A stretch of 64,000 nt of DNA from an uncultured Pelagibacteraceae bacterium (GTDB lineage Bacteria > Pseudomonadota > Alphaproteobacteria > Pelagibacterales > Pelagibacteraceae). Below, piece by piece: positions 9,231-17,849 of this stretch. Position numbers and translations under genes: made by a program. Under the pieces are notes generated by a model. The model saw only the letters and a program-made list of their open reading frames with translations, did not search any database and was not told the origin of the DNA. Where the stretch lies: positions 1 to 64,000 of the forward strand of contig CABYCY010000001.1 in NCBI GenBank assembly GCA_902517615.1, given 5' to 3'. Every line of letters starts with the position of its first letter. Positions within the stretch are counted from its first letter, which is position 1.

Positions 9231-10190
9231 TTATGATTTTGCAAATAAATTTGTAAGCTCGTAAACAATTGTTGCTGCAGCTAATGAAGTTACTTCTGCA
9301 TGATCGTAAGCTGGTGAAACTTCAACTACATCAGCTGATACTAAATTTAATCCAGACAAACCTCGTAAAACATTTACCATTTCTCTGGTGCTCATACCTG
9401 CTATTTCTGGTGTTCCTGTACCTGGAGCAAAGGCTGGATCTAATACATCAATGTCTATGGATAAGTAAAGAGGATTGTCTCCTACTCTCTTTCTAATTCT
9501 TTCAGCAATCTTGTCTGTTCCTTCAGTTTGAAATTCATCACAATGAATTATTTTAAATCCAAAACTTTCATCATTTTTAATGTCATCTCTGCTGTAAAGT
9601 GGGCCCCTGATACCAACATGCATTGATGCATCATCTAAAAATAAACCTTCCTCTCTAGCTCTTCTAAATGGAGTTCCATGTGTATAAGGTGCTCCAAAAT
9701 AAGTATCCCAAGTATCTAAATGAGCATCAAAATGAACTAAAGATACAGGGCCTTTATTTTTTTTATTAATTGCTCTTAACAAAGGGACTGCAATAGTATG
9801 ATCTCCTCCTAAACTTATAATTCCTCCAACTTTATTTAATAAATCTGTTGCACCAACTTCTATCTGTTTAATTGCTTCATCAATACTAAATGGATTACAT
9901 GCAATATCCCCAGCATCTGCTACTTGTTGAATTTTAAAAGGCTCAACATCATAATTAGGATGATAATTAGTCCTCAAGTGTCTTGAGGCTTGTCGAATAC
10001 TTTGTGGTCCAAATCGTGCTCCTGGTCTATAACTTGTACCTGCATCAAAGGGAATCCCTACAATTGCAACATCACAATTATCTACATCTCTTAGTTCAGG
10101 AAGTCTTGCAAAAGTACTTGGGCCAGCAAATCTTGGAACTTTAGTTCCACTAACTGGTTGAATTGGATTTTTGTTTCTTTCTTTTTTCAT
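9231..10190 (-). CDS. speB: agmatinase-family ureohydrolase
   Basis: 319 residues. Binuclear manganese ligands of the arginase/agmatinase fold are present in GGDHT, FDAHLDTWD and SIDIDVLDPAFAPGTGTPE. Members split urea from guanidino compounds such as agmatine, guanidinobutyrate or guanidinopropionate. The sequence pattern GTSYRPGARFGPQSIRQASR is typical of the agmatinase subgroup but does not settle the substrate. The adjacent aldehyde dehydrogenase would fit a guanidinobutyraldehyde/guanidinobutyrate route as well as putrescine formation. It is divergent from the HExxH protein gene. Confidence 0.9.
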   Translation of the reverse strand: MKKERNKNPIQPVSGTKVPRFAGPSTFARLPELRDVDNCDVAIVGIPFDAGTSYRPGARFGPQSIRQASRHLRTNYHPNYDVEPFKIQQVADAGDIACNPFSIDEAIKQIEVGATDLLNKVGGIISLGGDHTIAVPLLRAINKKNKGPVSLVHFDAHLDTWDTYFGAPYTHGTPFRRAREEGLFLDDASMHVGIRGPLYSRDDIKNDESFGFKIIHCDEFQTEGTDKIAERIRKRVGDNPLYLSIDIDVLDPAFAPGTGTPEIAGMSTREMVNVLRGLSGLNLVSADVVEVSPAYDHAEVTSLAAATIVYELTNLFAKS

Positions 10191-10243
10191 TTTTTAATAA
10201 TCTAAGATAATATTATCTCATCTAATTCGTCTATAATAATCTA

Positions 10244-10972
10244 ATGAAAATTTTATTTTTATTTATTCTTATATTTCATATTTCGCAGGTAAATGCTGAT
10301 GAAATTTATAATCTGATAAAAATTCCAAATTTAGAAATTTATAAATTAAAAAACGATAATAATATTCGTTATTTAAGTGCTAAAGGTAATTTTAAAATTG
10401 GTGTAAATAAAAACATTGCTTGTGACAAGGTTAATATAAATAATTTAGATACAAAATTTCCTTTAATTGAAAAAAATCTTAATCAATATAATTCTAATTT
10501 TCTTAATATAATAAAATTAAAATATATTGTGTTTTGTGAAAATTTATTCATTTCTGAAATTAATACTGGGGGAATACCTGATAATAAAAATAGAACCTTA
10601 ATTTTAGATATTAATTTTAGTCAAAAGTACTTTGAAAGGATGATACATCATGAAATTTTTCATATGATTCAAAATACTCACATTGAGTATTTTGATGAAG
10701 ATAAATTTTCTTCTTTTAATCAAACATCATTTAGTTACGCTGAATGTTCAACTTGTTCTGATAGATTAAATTTAGATCTATATGAAAAAACTGATGGTTT
10801 TTTGACAGAATATTCTAAATCGATCCCATCTGAAGATATGGCAGAAATTTTTTCATTTTTGATGACTGATAAAGAAACAATTAAAGAAAAAATAAAAAAT
10901 GACAAAATTTTAACTAACAAAATAAATTTTATAAAATTTAGTTTAGCTAAAATAGATAAAAATATTTTATGA
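10244..10972 (+). CDS. secreted HExxH putative metallopeptidase
   Basis: 242 residues of unrecognised family. An N-terminal signal peptide (about residues 1-18, ending near VNADE) is followed by a globular domain with the zinc motif HEIFH at residues 136-140. A later acidic helix, DMAEIFSFLMTD, could supply the third ligand as in gluzincins. A CSTCSD pair of cysteines lies between them. A peptidase role is inferred from the HExxH and the helix alone. A TATAAT at 10232-10237 sits 6 bases before the ATG and no Shine-Dalgarno is seen, suggesting a leaderless mRNA. The stop overlaps the cyclophilin start in ATGA. Confidence 0.7.
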   Translation: MKILFLFILIFHISQVNADEIYNLIKIPNLEIYKLKNDNNIRYLSAKGNFKIGVNKNIACDKVNINNLDTKFPLIEKNLNQYNSNFLNIIKLKYIVFCENLFISEINTGGIPDNKNRTLILDINFSQKYFERMIHHEIFHMIQNTHIEYFDEDKFSSFNQTSFSYAECSTCSDRLNLDLYEKTDGFLTEYSKSIPSEDMAEIFSFLMTDKETIKEKIKNDKILTNKINFIKFSLAKIDKNIL

Positions 10973-11619
10973 TTAAATCAATAAAGGCTTCAAAATCAGA
11001 AAAAATATTGTTTATATTTTTAATAAGTCTTGCAATTTTTGTATTTGCATCTTTTTTTTTACTAAAAAACAAATGTCTATTTGTCGAAAAAAATAATTTA
11101 AGTAAACTTAAATTTAAAGAACCAAATAATATTGCTGTAATGAATGTTGAATGCGGTAATGTAATTATTGAACTTTATCCAGATATTTCTCCCAAATCAG
11201 TTGAAAGATTCAAAATTTTAATTAAACAAAAAATGTATGATGGTTCTGCTTTTTATAAAGTTTCAGAAAATACTTTTATACAAGTTGGAGATATTGAGTA
11301 TGGGAATATAAATAATTTAGATTATTCTAAAATTGGTAGTGGTGAATCGGGATTAGGGTTATTAAAATCTGAACTAAACCATGATTTTATATTTACTGAG
11401 GGAAGTGTAGGATTTGCAAGAACAACAGAATTTGATACTGAAGATAGTGAATTTTTTATTACTCTTAAAGAAATTCCAATATACCAAGGCGAATACACAC
11501 CCATTGGAAAAGTTATCTATGGAATCGATATACTTAAAACAATTAAAAAGGGTAATAAGGCAATTTATGTTTTAAGACCCGACTATATTAATACTTTTAG
11601 AATGTTTAAATTTAATTAA
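10969..11619 (+). CDS. membrane-anchored cyclophilin-type peptidyl-prolyl isomerase
   Basis: 216 residues. An N-terminal membrane segment (about residues 14-36) anchors a cyclophilin domain facing the periplasm. Family blocks seen are IELYPDISPKSVERFK, MYDGSAFYKV, the SVGFAR block (family G-x-AR), and DSEFFITL, which corresponds to the substrate-binding SQFFI region, then the IGKVIYGIDIL end. It overlaps the upstream HExxH protein gene by 4 bases, suggesting that the two act together on exported proteins. Its end overlaps the convergent FadB-like gene by 8 bases. Confidence 0.88.
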   Translation: MIKSIKASKSEKILFIFLISLAIFVFASFFLLKNKCLFVEKNNLSKLKFKEPNNIAVMNVECGNVIIELYPDISPKSVERFKILIKQKMYDGSAFYKVSENTFIQVGDIEYGNINNLDYSKIGSGESGLGLLKSELNHDFIFTEGSVGFARTTEFDTEDSEFFITLKEIPIYQGEYTPIGKVIYGIDILKTIKKGNKAIYVLRPDYINTFRMFKFN

Positions 11620-13834
11620 CTAAAGGTTTTCCTGTAGATAAAGTGTGCTTAATTCTATCCTGAGTTTCCTTTGTTTCTATTAATCTCATGAAAGAATCTA
11701 GCTCAAGTTTATAAAGATTATCTTCTGATAAAACTTTATCAATTGAAGTATCTCCACCACTTAATACATTAGCTAACTCAGTCCCTACTACCATGCCATG
11801 ATCTAAAATTACCCTGTTATTATATAGTTTTTCTAAAAGCTTAATCATTTTTTCTTTTAGTGGTTTTCCTGGTAAATTAAATGAAACTTCAGCTGGAGGT
11901 TTAAAATCTCTATTTTCATCTATTATAGACCTAGAGACATTCAGTAAACTATTTCTGCTCATAATTTTCTTATTTTCAGGCAGCAAATATTTGAGTGGCT
12001 CTGCTTCAACTGGTGATGTTGCAGTCTTACCATATCCAATAATATCAAAAACTTTTAGAGGAGCGTAATCCGGGTCATTTTTTGCCTCATCAGTTTGAGA
12101 CCATCTCCATAACATTTCTTTACATCCACCTCCAGCAGGCACGAGACCAACCATTGTCTCAACTAAACCAACCACAATGTTAGTATGTGAAGCAACAAAA
12201 TTACTTTGAACAAGAACTTCGAAACCCCCTCCTAAAGTTAGTCCAGAGGGAGCTGATATAACTGGATATTTTGAGTATTTAAGTTCTTTACAAGTATCTT
12301 GGAAATATTTAACAAATTTTTCAATAGACTTATAATCAGCTTTATCAGCAAAATTCATTGTATAAGTTAAATTTACACCAGCTGAAAATTGCATACTTTC
12401 ATTGATAATTATCAAAGGTTTGTCTGTAGCTTTTTTTAAAGCATCCATTGAGTCATAATCTAATGCATTTGCTTTAGTAGTGAACTCAACTATATTAAAG
12501 TTGTTAAATCTATAAATCGATGCCGAGCTATTTCCATCAATGCTTGTTGCGGTTTTCTTAACTTTTCCCAAAGTTTCAATGTCTGTATATTTTTGTCTTA
12601 CACCGTGAAACTTTTCATCTTTTGTTTTAGATAAATTTTCTAAAAATTTATTACCTTCATAATTTGTGAATTTATCAAAAAAATTAGCAACACCAATTTC
12701 CTCCAACATTTCAAATGGTCCTTTACTCCAATTAAATCCAAGTCTCATTGCTTCATCAATATCATTAAATTCATCAGTAATACCTGGAACTAAAGACGAT
12801 GCATAATTAATAATTTTAGAGATAACAGACCAAGCGTATTCACCATATCTATCATCTCTATTGATTAAAGCTTTGAGGTCAACTTTTTCAGACTTAATAT
12901 TTATTTTTTGTGTAGGATGATACTCTCCTGTTTCTAAATTTATTGCTTCAAGAATTTTTTTATTATCAACTTTATTCATTCTATAGAAACCACCCTTACC
13001 TTTACGTCCTGTATAACCAGTCTCTATTAATTTTTTTACCAAAGGTATTTCTTTAGCAACTTCTTGGAATTCATCTGACTCAGGTAATTCTTTGATAAAA
13101 CTTTTTAAAACATCTGCCATTAAATCTATTCCAATTAAATCATATAAGCCAAATACTCCCGTTTTAGGTATTCCCATTGGTCTTCCAAAAATAGCATCGG
13201 CTTCCTCTATAGATAATTTCATTTTAAAAGCTTCAGTCATTGCTACTTGCATAGCATAAACGCCAATTCTGTTACCTAAAAAGCCAGGTGTGTCATTGCA
13301 AATAATTGCACCTTTTCCTAAATCTACTTCACAAAAATTTTTTAAATGTTTTATTTTTTCTAAATCACTTTTTTCATTTTTAACTATTTCAAGTAAATCC
13401 ATATATCTAACTGGATTAAAAAAATGAGTTATACAAAAATCTTTTTTATCTTCTTCAGATAATTTTTCCGATAAAATGCTTATTGGAATAGATGAAGTGT
13501 TTGAGGATACTATTGAGTCTTTTTTTCTTTTTTTAAATATTTTTTCATATATATCGTGTTTAATATCAATTCTTTCAACAACTGCTTCTACTATCCAATC
13601 TGCTTCAGCTACAAGATTAAAATTATCTGTTATATTTCCAACATTAATTCCATCAATTTTTGATTTGTCAATTAAAAGTGGAGGTCTTGATTTTTCAATT
13701 CTTTCTTTAGCTTTTTGGCTTATCTCAGTCTTTAAATCTAAAAGAGTTACTGGAATATTTGCGTTACAGAGTTGAGCAGCTATTCCACTACCCATTGTGC
13801 CAGATCCAATTACAACAACATTATTAATTTTCAT
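11612..13834 (-). CDS. 3-hydroxyacyl-CoA dehydrogenase / enoyl-CoA hydratase fusion, dehydrogenase first
   Basis: 740-residue bifunctional beta-oxidation enzyme. Unlike E. coli FadB, the NAD-binding 3-hydroxyacyl-CoA dehydrogenase part is N-terminal (VVIGSGTMGSGIAAQ at about residues 6-20, then ITHFFNPVRYM and NDTPGFLGNRIG), a second dehydrogenase C-domain follows, and the crotonase domain is C-terminal (SAPSGLTLGGGFE and VGLVPAGGG). This inverted order is known among alphaproteobacterial enzymes. It would convert enoyl-CoA via L-3-hydroxyacyl-CoA to 3-ketoacyl-CoA; a thiolase candidate is at 26612. It stands alone between the cyclophilin and the peptide ABC operon. Confidence 0.9.
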   Translation of the reverse strand: MKINNVVVIGSGTMGSGIAAQLCNANIPVTLLDLKTEISQKAKERIEKSRPPLLIDKSKIDGINVGNITDNFNLVAEADWIVEAVVERIDIKHDIYEKIFKKRKKDSIVSSNTSSIPISILSEKLSEEDKKDFCITHFFNPVRYMDLLEIVKNEKSDLEKIKHLKNFCEVDLGKGAIICNDTPGFLGNRIGVYAMQVAMTEAFKMKLSIEEADAIFGRPMGIPKTGVFGLYDLIGIDLMADVLKSFIKELPESDEFQEVAKEIPLVKKLIETGYTGRKGKGGFYRMNKVDNKKILEAINLETGEYHPTQKINIKSEKVDLKALINRDDRYGEYAWSVISKIINYASSLVPGITDEFNDIDEAMRLGFNWSKGPFEMLEEIGVANFFDKFTNYEGNKFLENLSKTKDEKFHGVRQKYTDIETLGKVKKTATSIDGNSSASIYRFNNFNIVEFTTKANALDYDSMDALKKATDKPLIIINESMQFSAGVNLTYTMNFADKADYKSIEKFVKYFQDTCKELKYSKYPVISAPSGLTLGGGFEVLVQSNFVASHTNIVVGLVETMVGLVPAGGGCKEMLWRWSQTDEAKNDPDYAPLKVFDIIGYGKTATSPVEAEPLKYLLPENKKIMSRNSLLNVSRSIIDENRDFKPPAEVSFNLPGKPLKEKMIKLLEKLYNNRVILDHGMVVGTELANVLSGGDTSIDKVLSEDNLYKLELDSFMRLIETKETQDRIKHTLSTGKPLVN

Positions 13835-13884
13835 AAAAAAACTTTTATATTAGATTTAATTTCGTGTGTAACAAAAAAATTGTC

Positions 13885-15918
13885 CTAATTGATAGTTTGT
13901 TGTTTTTTTAAATCATCTACTTTTATATGACAACGTATAGAGTTTCCATTTTCACCCATTTGCCAAGGAGGAACCTCTTTTTTACAAATATCTCCTAAAA
14001 TTCTAGGACATCTGCCTTGAAAAGAGCAACCTTGTTCAGGTGGTTTTTCCTCTACTATATCTTCAGCTACCAACTTAGGTTTAATATCGGGATCAGGTTC
14101 TAAAACTGCACCTAGTAGAACTTCTGTGTATGGATGTGATGGTAGTTCGTACACATGTTTAGAAGGACCTATTTCACATAGTCTTCCTTGATATAAAACT
14201 GCAACTCTGTCACTAATGGCTCTTACTACTGCTAAGTCATGAGATACAAATATATAAGTTGTACCAAAGTCTTCTTTCAATTCCTGTAGCAAGTTTAATA
14301 CGGCTGCTTGAACAGAAACATCAAGTGCTGAGGTTACTTCATCACAAAGAATAATATCTGGTTTTGCTGCAAATGCTCTTGCAACTGCTACTCTTTGTTT
14401 TTCACCCCCAGATAATTGTCTTGGATATCTTGTTAAGTAAAATTCTCCTAATCTAACTTTATCTAAAACCTCAATTATTTTTTGTTTTAACTCTGATCCG
14501 CTTAATCCGAAATATAATTTAAGTGGCTGAGATACAATTTCTTCGACTGTATGATTTGGATTTAATGACTCGTCAGGGTTTTGAAATATTAATTGTATTG
14601 CTCTTAAATTCGCTGGATCTCTCTTTTTTAAATCATTTGATAAAACTATATCTTTATCAAATTTTATAATTCCATCTTTTGTTTTTAATAATCCAGCAAT
14701 AGACTTTAATATTGTAGATTTTCCACTTCCAGACTCACCAACAAGTGCAAGAGTTTCTCCTTTATTGATATTAATATTAATATCTTTAACGGTTGGATTG
14801 CTATCCTCAGTTTTATTTAATAGCTGTTCAAGAAACTTTTGTTTTGCATATGTAATAGAAACTTCAGAAATATTTAAAATTTCATTTTCTAATATATTAT
14901 TATTTAAAGACCTTATTTTATCATTTTTCGTTTCTTTCATGTTTATTAAGTCTCTATACTTGAAGCATCTAACGCTTGTTTTTATGTCACTTAAATACTC
15001 TAAATCAGGTGTATTACTTTTACATTGATCTTCTGCAAAGTTACATCTATCAAAAAAACTACATCCTGATTTAATTATTCCAGGTTGGGGCTGACTACCA
15101 GACATGGAGTTTGGTAAACCTGGAGAAGTTAATTTTGGTATAGATTTAAGCAATCCAAATGTATACGGATGTATTGGATTTTTCAGAATACCTCTTACTG
15201 GACCATCTAAAACAATTTCTCCAGAATACATCACAATAACTCTATCGCTCACTCGCGCAATTGCTCCAAGGTCGTGACTAACATAAACCATTGAGGTGCC
15301 TGTATCTTTTGCAATTACGTTTAGCAATTCCAATACATGAGCTTGGGTTGTAACATCAAGGCCCGTTGTAGGTTCATCTAGCAAAAGTATTTCTGGGTTA
15401 CCTGCAAGAGCCATGGCTACTGCTACTCTTTGTTGTTGTCCTCCTGAAAGTTCATGAGGATATCTTTGTGCCATTATTTCTGGGGATGGTAATCTTACCT
15501 TGTTTAATAATTCTGAAATTTTTTTATCTCTATCCTCTTTTTTAAAGTCTGTGTGCAATTTTAATGCTTCATCAATTTGATACCCTATTTTTAGGTTTGG
15601 AGTTAAAGCTTGGCCTGCGTTTTGTGGGATCATTGCAATTTTTCTACCTCTTATATTCTCGAGATCTCTGTTGTTCATATCCAGAAGGTTGTTTGAGTGA
15701 TATAAACATTCTCCAGAAATAGTATATAGACCATGTTTTACATAACCCATCATCGCTAGCGCAAGAGTACTTTTTCCAGACCCAGATTCTCCAACAATAC
15801 CTACAGTTTCTCCTTTGTTGATACTTGTAGATATATTTTTAAGTATTGAAATTTGTTCCCCCTTTTGGCTTGTAAAACCAATAGTTAGGTTATTTATTTT
15901 TTGAACAATATTTTCCAT
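13885..15918 (-). CDS. peptide-type ABC transporter, double ATPase (DppD-DppF fusion)
   Basis: 677 residues carrying two complete ABC domains in one chain. Each has a Walker A GESGSGKST (about residues 43-51 and about 400), a signature (LSGGQQQRVAVA and LSGGEKQRVAVA) and Walker B (ILLLDEPTTGLD and IILCDEVTSALD). Each half ends in the Cys-containing oligopeptide-ABC tail (CSFFDRCNFAEDQC and CSFQGRCPRILGDIC). It energises the importer formed with the two downstream-numbered permeases and the family 5 binding protein; the gene begins 1 base after the DppC-like stop. Confidence 0.95.
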   Translation of the reverse strand: MENIVQKINNLTIGFTSQKGEQISILKNISTSINKGETVGIVGESGSGKSTLALAMMGYVKHGLYTISGECLYHSNNLLDMNNRDLENIRGRKIAMIPQNAGQALTPNLKIGYQIDEALKLHTDFKKEDRDKKISELLNKVRLPSPEIMAQRYPHELSGGQQQRVAVAMALAGNPEILLLDEPTTGLDVTTQAHVLELLNVIAKDTGTSMVYVSHDLGAIARVSDRVIVMYSGEIVLDGPVRGILKNPIHPYTFGLLKSIPKLTSPGLPNSMSGSQPQPGIIKSGCSFFDRCNFAEDQCKSNTPDLEYLSDIKTSVRCFKYRDLINMKETKNDKIRSLNNNILENEILNISEVSITYAKQKFLEQLLNKTEDSNPTVKDINININKGETLALVGESGSGKSTILKSIAGLLKTKDGIIKFDKDIVLSNDLKKRDPANLRAIQLIFQNPDESLNPNHTVEEIVSQPLKLYFGLSGSELKQKIIEVLDKVRLGEFYLTRYPRQLSGGEKQRVAVARAFAAKPDIILCDEVTSALDVSVQAAVLNLLQELKEDFGTTYIFVSHDLAVVRAISDRVAVLYQGRLCEIGPSKHVYELPSHPYTEVLLGAVLEPDPDIKPKLVAEDIVEEKPPEQGCSFQGRCPRILGDICKKEVPPWQMGENGNSIRCHIKVDDLKKQQTIN

Positions 15919-15919
15919 T

Positions 15920-16804
15920 TTAAACTGGCGCCTTTGTTGACCTGTCTATTCCTAAAGCTTTAGCAAAAGCATCTGCAGTTAAATTAATTCCTATAATCAA
16001 AGAACTTAAACCAAAAATAGGTGCTAAAACTGCCCAGTATGCAAATGACATAAGACCTCTCGCGTTTGAAATCATTAAACCCCAATCAGGTGTTGGCGGA
16101 CTTACCCCAAAACCTAAAAATGATAATGAACTAAAGCCAAGCAACATCCATGACCATCTCATTGCTCCCTCTACCATAATTGCATCTCTTACATTTGGTA
16201 ATATTTCATTCCAAATAATAGACAAATTGCTATGTCCTCTTGCTCTAGCTGAAACAATGAAATCTTTGGCAATTACATCGTGTGTAGCTGCTCTAGCAAC
16301 TCTAACTATTCCTTTTCCATAAAAAAATCCAAGAGCTGGTATTAAAACAATAGTTGTTGTGCCTAATAAAGAAACAATTAAAAGCATTGCCAATATCCAG
16401 GGTATTGACAAAAAAGCATCAATAATTCGCATCACCACATCATCAATTTTACCACCAACAAGACCACAAAATATTCCTAATGATCCGCCCCATATTAATG
16501 CAATTAAAGATCCAAAAAATGTAACTGTTAAAGCTGTTCTGCCTCCTAAGATTGTTCTAGTGAATACATCTCTCCCTAAACTATCTGTGCCAAACCAATA
16601 TTCTGATGAAGGTGCTTGAAGCATCAAAGATGGGTCAATAGCTTTATAATCATAAGGTACATAGAATGGACTAGTTAATGCAAGCAGAACATGAAAGGAT
16701 AAAATAATTAGTCCTATTAATCCAGATGGTTTTGATGCCATTGTTTTTATTATTTCAAAAACTTTTTGAAATATAGATTTTTGTTTTTGTTCTACATTTT
16801 CCAT
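15920..16804 (-). CDS. peptide-type ABC transporter permease (DppC-like)
   Basis: 294 residues, about six membrane segments after a cytoplasmic N-terminus. The permease coupling loop is seen around RAATHDVIAKDFIVSARARG, and the N-terminal YWFGTDSLGRDVFTR block is characteristic of DppC/OppC subunits. It pairs with the DppB-like subunit, 1 base upstream, to form the channel of a family 5 importer for di- or oligopeptides, opines or related compounds. Confidence 0.94.
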   Translation of the reverse strand: MENVEQKQKSIFQKVFEIIKTMASKPSGLIGLIILSFHVLLALTSPFYVPYDYKAIDPSLMLQAPSSEYWFGTDSLGRDVFTRTILGGRTALTVTFFGSLIALIWGGSLGIFCGLVGGKIDDVVMRIIDAFLSIPWILAMLLIVSLLGTTTIVLIPALGFFYGKGIVRVARAATHDVIAKDFIVSARARGHSNLSIIWNEILPNVRDAIMVEGAMRWSWMLLGFSSLSFLGFGVSPPTPDWGLMISNARGLMSFAYWAVLAPIFGLSSLIIGINLTADAFAKALGIDRSTKAPV

Positions 16805-16805
16805 T

Positions 16806-17762
16806 TTATTTTTTAATTTGAAGTGATTTAAGTCTTGGATTGAGTATTAAAGTCATAAGATCTGCAATTAAATTTATAGTTACATATATAGAGGCAAGTA
16901 TAATTGCTAGTGCTTGAACTACAGGTAAATCTCTATTTGAAATTGATTCAATAACTAATCTACCTAATCCAGGATAATTAAACACTACTTCTGTTACCAC
17001 TACTCCACCTAATAACCATGCGATTGTTAACGCCACTACATTTATTGCAGGTAGTAATGCATTGGGTAGAACATGTTTAAAAACCATTTTCCAATATGGT
17101 ACTCCTTTTAAAATAGCCATTTGTACATAATCACTTGCCATAACTTGAATAACACTTGATCTGACCATTCTAGCCATGTGGGCAGTCATTATCATTGAAA
17201 TTGCTATTACAGGCAAAATAATGTTGGGTAACAATTCTGAAATACTTGCACCTGTTGGTACAATTACTATACCTGGCAACCACTCCAGCCATATTGCAAC
17301 TATTAAAATTAATAAGGTCGCGCTAATAAATTCAGGAATTGTCATTGAAAAGATTGTAATTGTTGAAATTATAATATCAGGAAGTTTATCTCTCCACAAA
17401 GCTGTTATAATTCCAAGTAATAAAGCAATTGGTATACCAATAAATATAGATGCAGAGGCTAATACCATAGAATTTTTTACTCTAGGGCCCAAAACATCAT
17501 TTATTTTCATCTCACCACTTAGAGAATATCCAAAATCACCTTGGAAAACTCCAAGGGCCCAAGATATATATCTTTCATAGGAAGGAATATTTAAACCAAG
17601 TCTTTCATAGCAAGCTTCTAATGCAGCTCCATACGCTTCTCTTTCAAGATATGTGGTGCAAGCATCTCCAGGTAAAATCTCAACACCTACAAAAGTAATT
17701 AAAGATACAATGAATAGAGTTATCAAACCTAAAAAAATTCTTTTAATTACTAATAAAAACAT
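16806..17762 (-). CDS. peptide-type ABC transporter permease (DppB-like)
   Basis: 318 residues with the DppB/OppB hallmark N-terminus (a first membrane helix followed by GDACTTYLEREAYG and YERLGLN...YISW) and the coupling region MARMVRSSVIQVMASDYVQ. It is the first membrane gene after the binding-protein gene; a strong hairpin lies in the 87-base gap between them. It forms the transmembrane channel with the DppC-like subunit. Confidence 0.94.
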   Translation of the reverse strand: MFLLVIKRIFLGLITLFIVSLITFVGVEILPGDACTTYLEREAYGAALEACYERLGLNIPSYERYISWALGVFQGDFGYSLSGEMKINDVLGPRVKNSMVLASASIFIGIPIALLLGIITALWRDKLPDIIISTITIFSMTIPEFISATLLILIVAIWLEWLPGIVIVPTGASISELLPNIILPVIAISMIMTAHMARMVRSSVIQVMASDYVQMAILKGVPYWKMVFKHVLPNALLPAINVVALTIAWLLGGVVVTEVVFNYPGLGRLVIESISNRDLPVVQALAIILASIYVTINLIADLMTLILNPRLKSLQIKK

Positions 17763-17807
17763 ATCTAGATTATTTACCGAATTTAAAAATTTTTTAAAAG
17801 ATGAAAA

Positions 17808-17839
17808 ATTTTACAGGCCTTAAAAAAGGCCTGTAAAAT
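17808..17839 (-). terminator. hairpin between binding-protein and permease genes
   Basis: Perfect 13-base inverted repeat, ATTTTACAGGCCT at 17808-17820 and its complement at 17827-17839, loop of six bases. On the minus strand the right arm is followed by a short T run. It lies 11 bases after the binding-protein stop and 46 bases before the DppB-like start, so it should act as a partial terminator or an RNA 3'-end stabiliser that lifts binding-protein output above permease output. Confidence 0.8.
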
Positions 17840-17849
17840 AATATTTTTA

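Noticed and set aside
17176-17580. 134-codon open frame on the plus strand
   Set aside because: Lies fully antisense to the DppB-like permease, has low-complexity hydrophobic/Ile-rich composition typical of the reverse complement of membrane-protein genes, and shows no start signal.
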